A stretch of 64,000 nt of DNA, taken from Chthoniobacterales bacterium (GTDB taxonomy: Bacteria; Verrucomicrobiota; Verrucomicrobiia; Chthoniobacterales; DASVRZ01). The position numbers and the translations under genes are program-made. Location: assembly GCA_039930045.1 (NCBI GenBank), contig JBDSQB010000016.1, positions 186,001 to 250,000 on the forward strand, written 5' to 3'. The notes beneath the pieces are model-generated. The model saw only the letters and a program-made list of their open reading frames with translations, made no database searches and was not told the origin of the DNA. This document shows positions 62,695 through 64,000 of this stretch, piece after piece (the stretch's first letter is position 1; each line of letters begins with the position of its first letter).

Positions 62695-62831
62695 GGGGAG
62701 CGCACGCGACTCGCGTGCGGATGGGGGCGACTCGCCCCCATTGTCTGATTCCCTTTCGCGGTGCCGCATTGCTGCTGGAACGCAGTTTCGGCGAGTCGCC
62801 GAAACCCACACGCGAGTCGCGTGTGCTCCCC
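62695..62831. repeat. dispersed multi-hairpin repeat (GGGGAGCGCACGCG type), copy 2
   Basis: The ends are 23-bp inverted repeats with one mismatch, opening GGGGAGCGCACGCGACTCGC and closing with its complement. Inside are two strong hairpins: GGGGGCGA/CGCCCCC and GTTTCGGCGA/TCGCCGAAAC. The terminal stem is that of copy 1 (17740-17844) with a single T-to-A change that is matched on the other arm. Non-coding. Confidence 0.85.
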
Positions 62832-62886
62832 AGAAAGTCGTCCGCGCACCCCCCTCTTAGAGGGCGTCTAAAAAGTCTCGAAAACA

Positions 62887-62955
62887 GGTAGGGACATGTG
62901 GCCTCGCATGTCCTTGGACCGCATGGAGCAGACGAGCGGGGCCGCTCGTCCTACC
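62887..62955. repeat. dispersed paired-palindrome repeat, copy B (GGTAGG...CCTACC)
   Basis: Bounded by GGTAGGGA and TCCTACC. It has the hairpins GGACATGTGG/CTCGCATGTCC and GACGAGCGGG/CCGCTCGTC, in reverse order to copy A at 3791-3903 and only 17 bp apart. It lies 28 bp from the dihydroorotase stop. Confidence 0.75.
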
Positions 62956-62982
62956 ATCCAACAGAAGCCAAAGGGACTTGAG

Positions 62983-64000
62983 TCATTGCCCAATTTCCCA
63001 AACCGTTTTCCCGCCGACAATGGTGCGGACGGCGCGACCAGTCAGTTCGTGGCCGTGAAATGGGGTGTTGCGGCTGCGGCTGGCGGAAGCGTCCTTGTTC
63101 ACCGTCCAGGCGAGTGAGGGATCGATCAGCGTAATGTCGGCCACGGCTCCGACAGCCAGCGTTCCCCGGTCGAGCCCCAGCAAACGCGCCGGTTCCAAGG
63201 TGAGCAGCGCGATGAGGCGCGGCAGGTCGATGGCGCGATTTTTCCTCACCAAGATGTCGTGAAAAAGGCCAAACTCCGTTTCCAGCCCGAGGATGCCGAA
63301 GGGAGCTTGGTCGAACTCCACTTCCTTCTCGTAGTTGCAATGCGGCGCGTGATCGCTGGCCAAAACGGTGATCGTGCCGTCCGCGATGCCGCCGATGAGC
63401 AGGTCGATGTCGCGCTGGGTGCGGAGCGGGGGATTCATTTTGAAATTGGTGTCGAACCCGCGAATCGAGTCATCGGTGAGCGCGATGTGATGCGGGCAGA
63501 CCTCACCGGAAAGGGGAATCCCGCGACTCCGGGCTTCGCGCAAAATCCGCACACTGCCGCCGCTGCTCAGGTGCTGGCAATGAATGGGCGTCTCGCACAA
63601 CTCGGCGAGCATGGCGTTGCGCTGGACGATGATTTCCTCGCCAATCGCCGGCCAGCCGGGCAGGCCCAGTTCGGTGCTCACGCGGCCCTCGTGCATCACG
63701 CCCTTGCCTACCAGGTTGGTGTCCTGGCAATGATCCATCACGACGAGGCCAAACATGCGGGCGTATTCGAGGGCGCGCCGCATCAGCTCGTGGTTTTGAA
63801 TGCAGCGCCCGTCGTCGGTCAGGGCAACGATGCCGGCCTTGAACATGGAACCAATGGGTGCCAGCTCCTCGCCGGCGATGCCCTTGGTGATCGCGCCGGT
63901 GACGAAAACATTGATCACACCCTCGGCAGCGGCCTTTTCCTTGATCCAGGAAACGACGCTCGGCGAATCGACCGTGGGCGACGTATTCGGCATGCAAACG
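62983..64000 (-). CDS. pyrC: dihydroorotase, class I (cut at window edge)
   Basis: The last 339 codons of a dihydroorotase; the 5' end lies beyond the window. The enzyme cyclises carbamoyl-aspartate in pyrimidine synthesis. The frame runs to the edge as VCMPNTSP, the usual VxxMPNT start of this region. Zinc-ligand histidines are in VVMDHCQDT and IHCQHLSSGGS, and the catalytic aspartate in ASDHAPH. The block FGILGLETEFGL and the end ADITLIDPSLAWTV fit the class I (long, DHOase/hydantoinase) group. The HxH pair and carbamylated lysine lie outside the window. Ends near the dispersed repeats. Confidence 0.93.
   Translation of the reverse strand, partial: VCMPNTSPTVDSPSVVSWIKEKAAAEGVINVFVTGAITKGIAGEELAPIGSMFKAGIVALTDDGRCIQNHELMRRALEYARMFGLVVMDHCQDTNLVGKGVMHEGRVSTELGLPGWPAIGEEIIVQRNAMLAELCETPIHCQHLSSGGSVRILREARSRGIPLSGEVCPHHIALTDDSIRGFDTNFKMNPPLRTQRDIDLLIGGIADGTITVLASDHAPHCNYEKEVEFDQAPFGILGLETEFGLFHDILVRKNRAIDLPRLIALLTLEPARLLGLDRGTLAVGAVADITLIDPSLAWTVNKDASASRSRNTPFHGHELTGRAVRTIVGGKTVWEIGQ

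Overview
The window looks like the chromosome of a Gram-negative (diderm), free-living heterotroph with high GC. A member of Verrucomicrobiota or a near relative is the best guess. The clues are proteins with PEP-CTERM-type sorting tails, a Tat-exported nitrate-binding protein, several intergenic palindromic repeat families, many start codons without a Shine-Dalgarno sequence, and outer-membrane functions (a beta-barrel porin, a LolC/E permease). There is no rRNA or species marker here, so the assignment is inference. No complete insertion sequence, prophage or CRISPR array was seen.

Layout. 0-9.6 kb: the end of lon, a nucleoside-deoxyribosyltransferase-like gene, tRNA-Ala(GGC), a Tudor-type small protein, a PIN-domain protein, a ZIP transporter, secreted proteins of unknown role, and a periplasmic prolyl oligopeptidase, a decayed copy of whose 3' end lies 1.5 kb away. 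9.6-16.4 kb: an isolated nuoD, a zincin with a cell-surface sorting tail, cysE, galK, a membrane-anchored coiled-coil protein, Mn/Fe superoxide dismutase with a clear terminator, and thpR. 16.5-22.1 kb: a DevCAB-like export system interrupted by a palindromic element, then FmdB and two envelope proteins. 22.1-33.9 kb: a surface-glycan island with glutaredoxin, HTTM-like and GT-C genes on the plus strand, an MBOAT/SGNH/GT-C operon on the minus strand, and a GT-C/GT-C/GtrA/GT2 operon on the plus strand, all tightly overlapped. 34-40 kb: 6-phosphogluconolactonase, LolC/E, FeoA-FeoA-FeoB, D-lactate dehydrogenase and a MOSC protein.

40.2-55.7 kb is the most coherent block, a complete nitrate assimilation locus. 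It contains MobA for the cofactor, a NasA-type nitrate reductase, a fused DmsB-DmsC ferredoxin/quinol-anchor protein, a siroheme nitrite reductase, a CysJ-like diflavin reductase and an outer-membrane porin. It also contains two ABC ATPases, a permease, a Tat-exported nitrate-binding protein and a cytoplasmic NasS-like binding protein, with a divergent LysR regulator. The wiring suggests that nitrate is reduced with electrons from the quinol pool and nitrite with electrons from NADPH through the diflavin protein. The neighbouring feoAAB would supply iron and mobA the molybdenum cofactor.

55.8-62.2 kb holds a 1,997-residue CheB-CheR-multi-PAS histidine kinase followed by its own single-domain response regulator. 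62.2-63 kb is non-coding and packed with three kinds of repeat, including a 42-bp minisatellite. The window ends inside dihydroorotase. A second-order signal is the word GTTAG/CTAAC. It is very frequent in the nitrate block and in the 20.7-22.0 kb gene, rare elsewhere, and tandemly arrayed at one gene junction.
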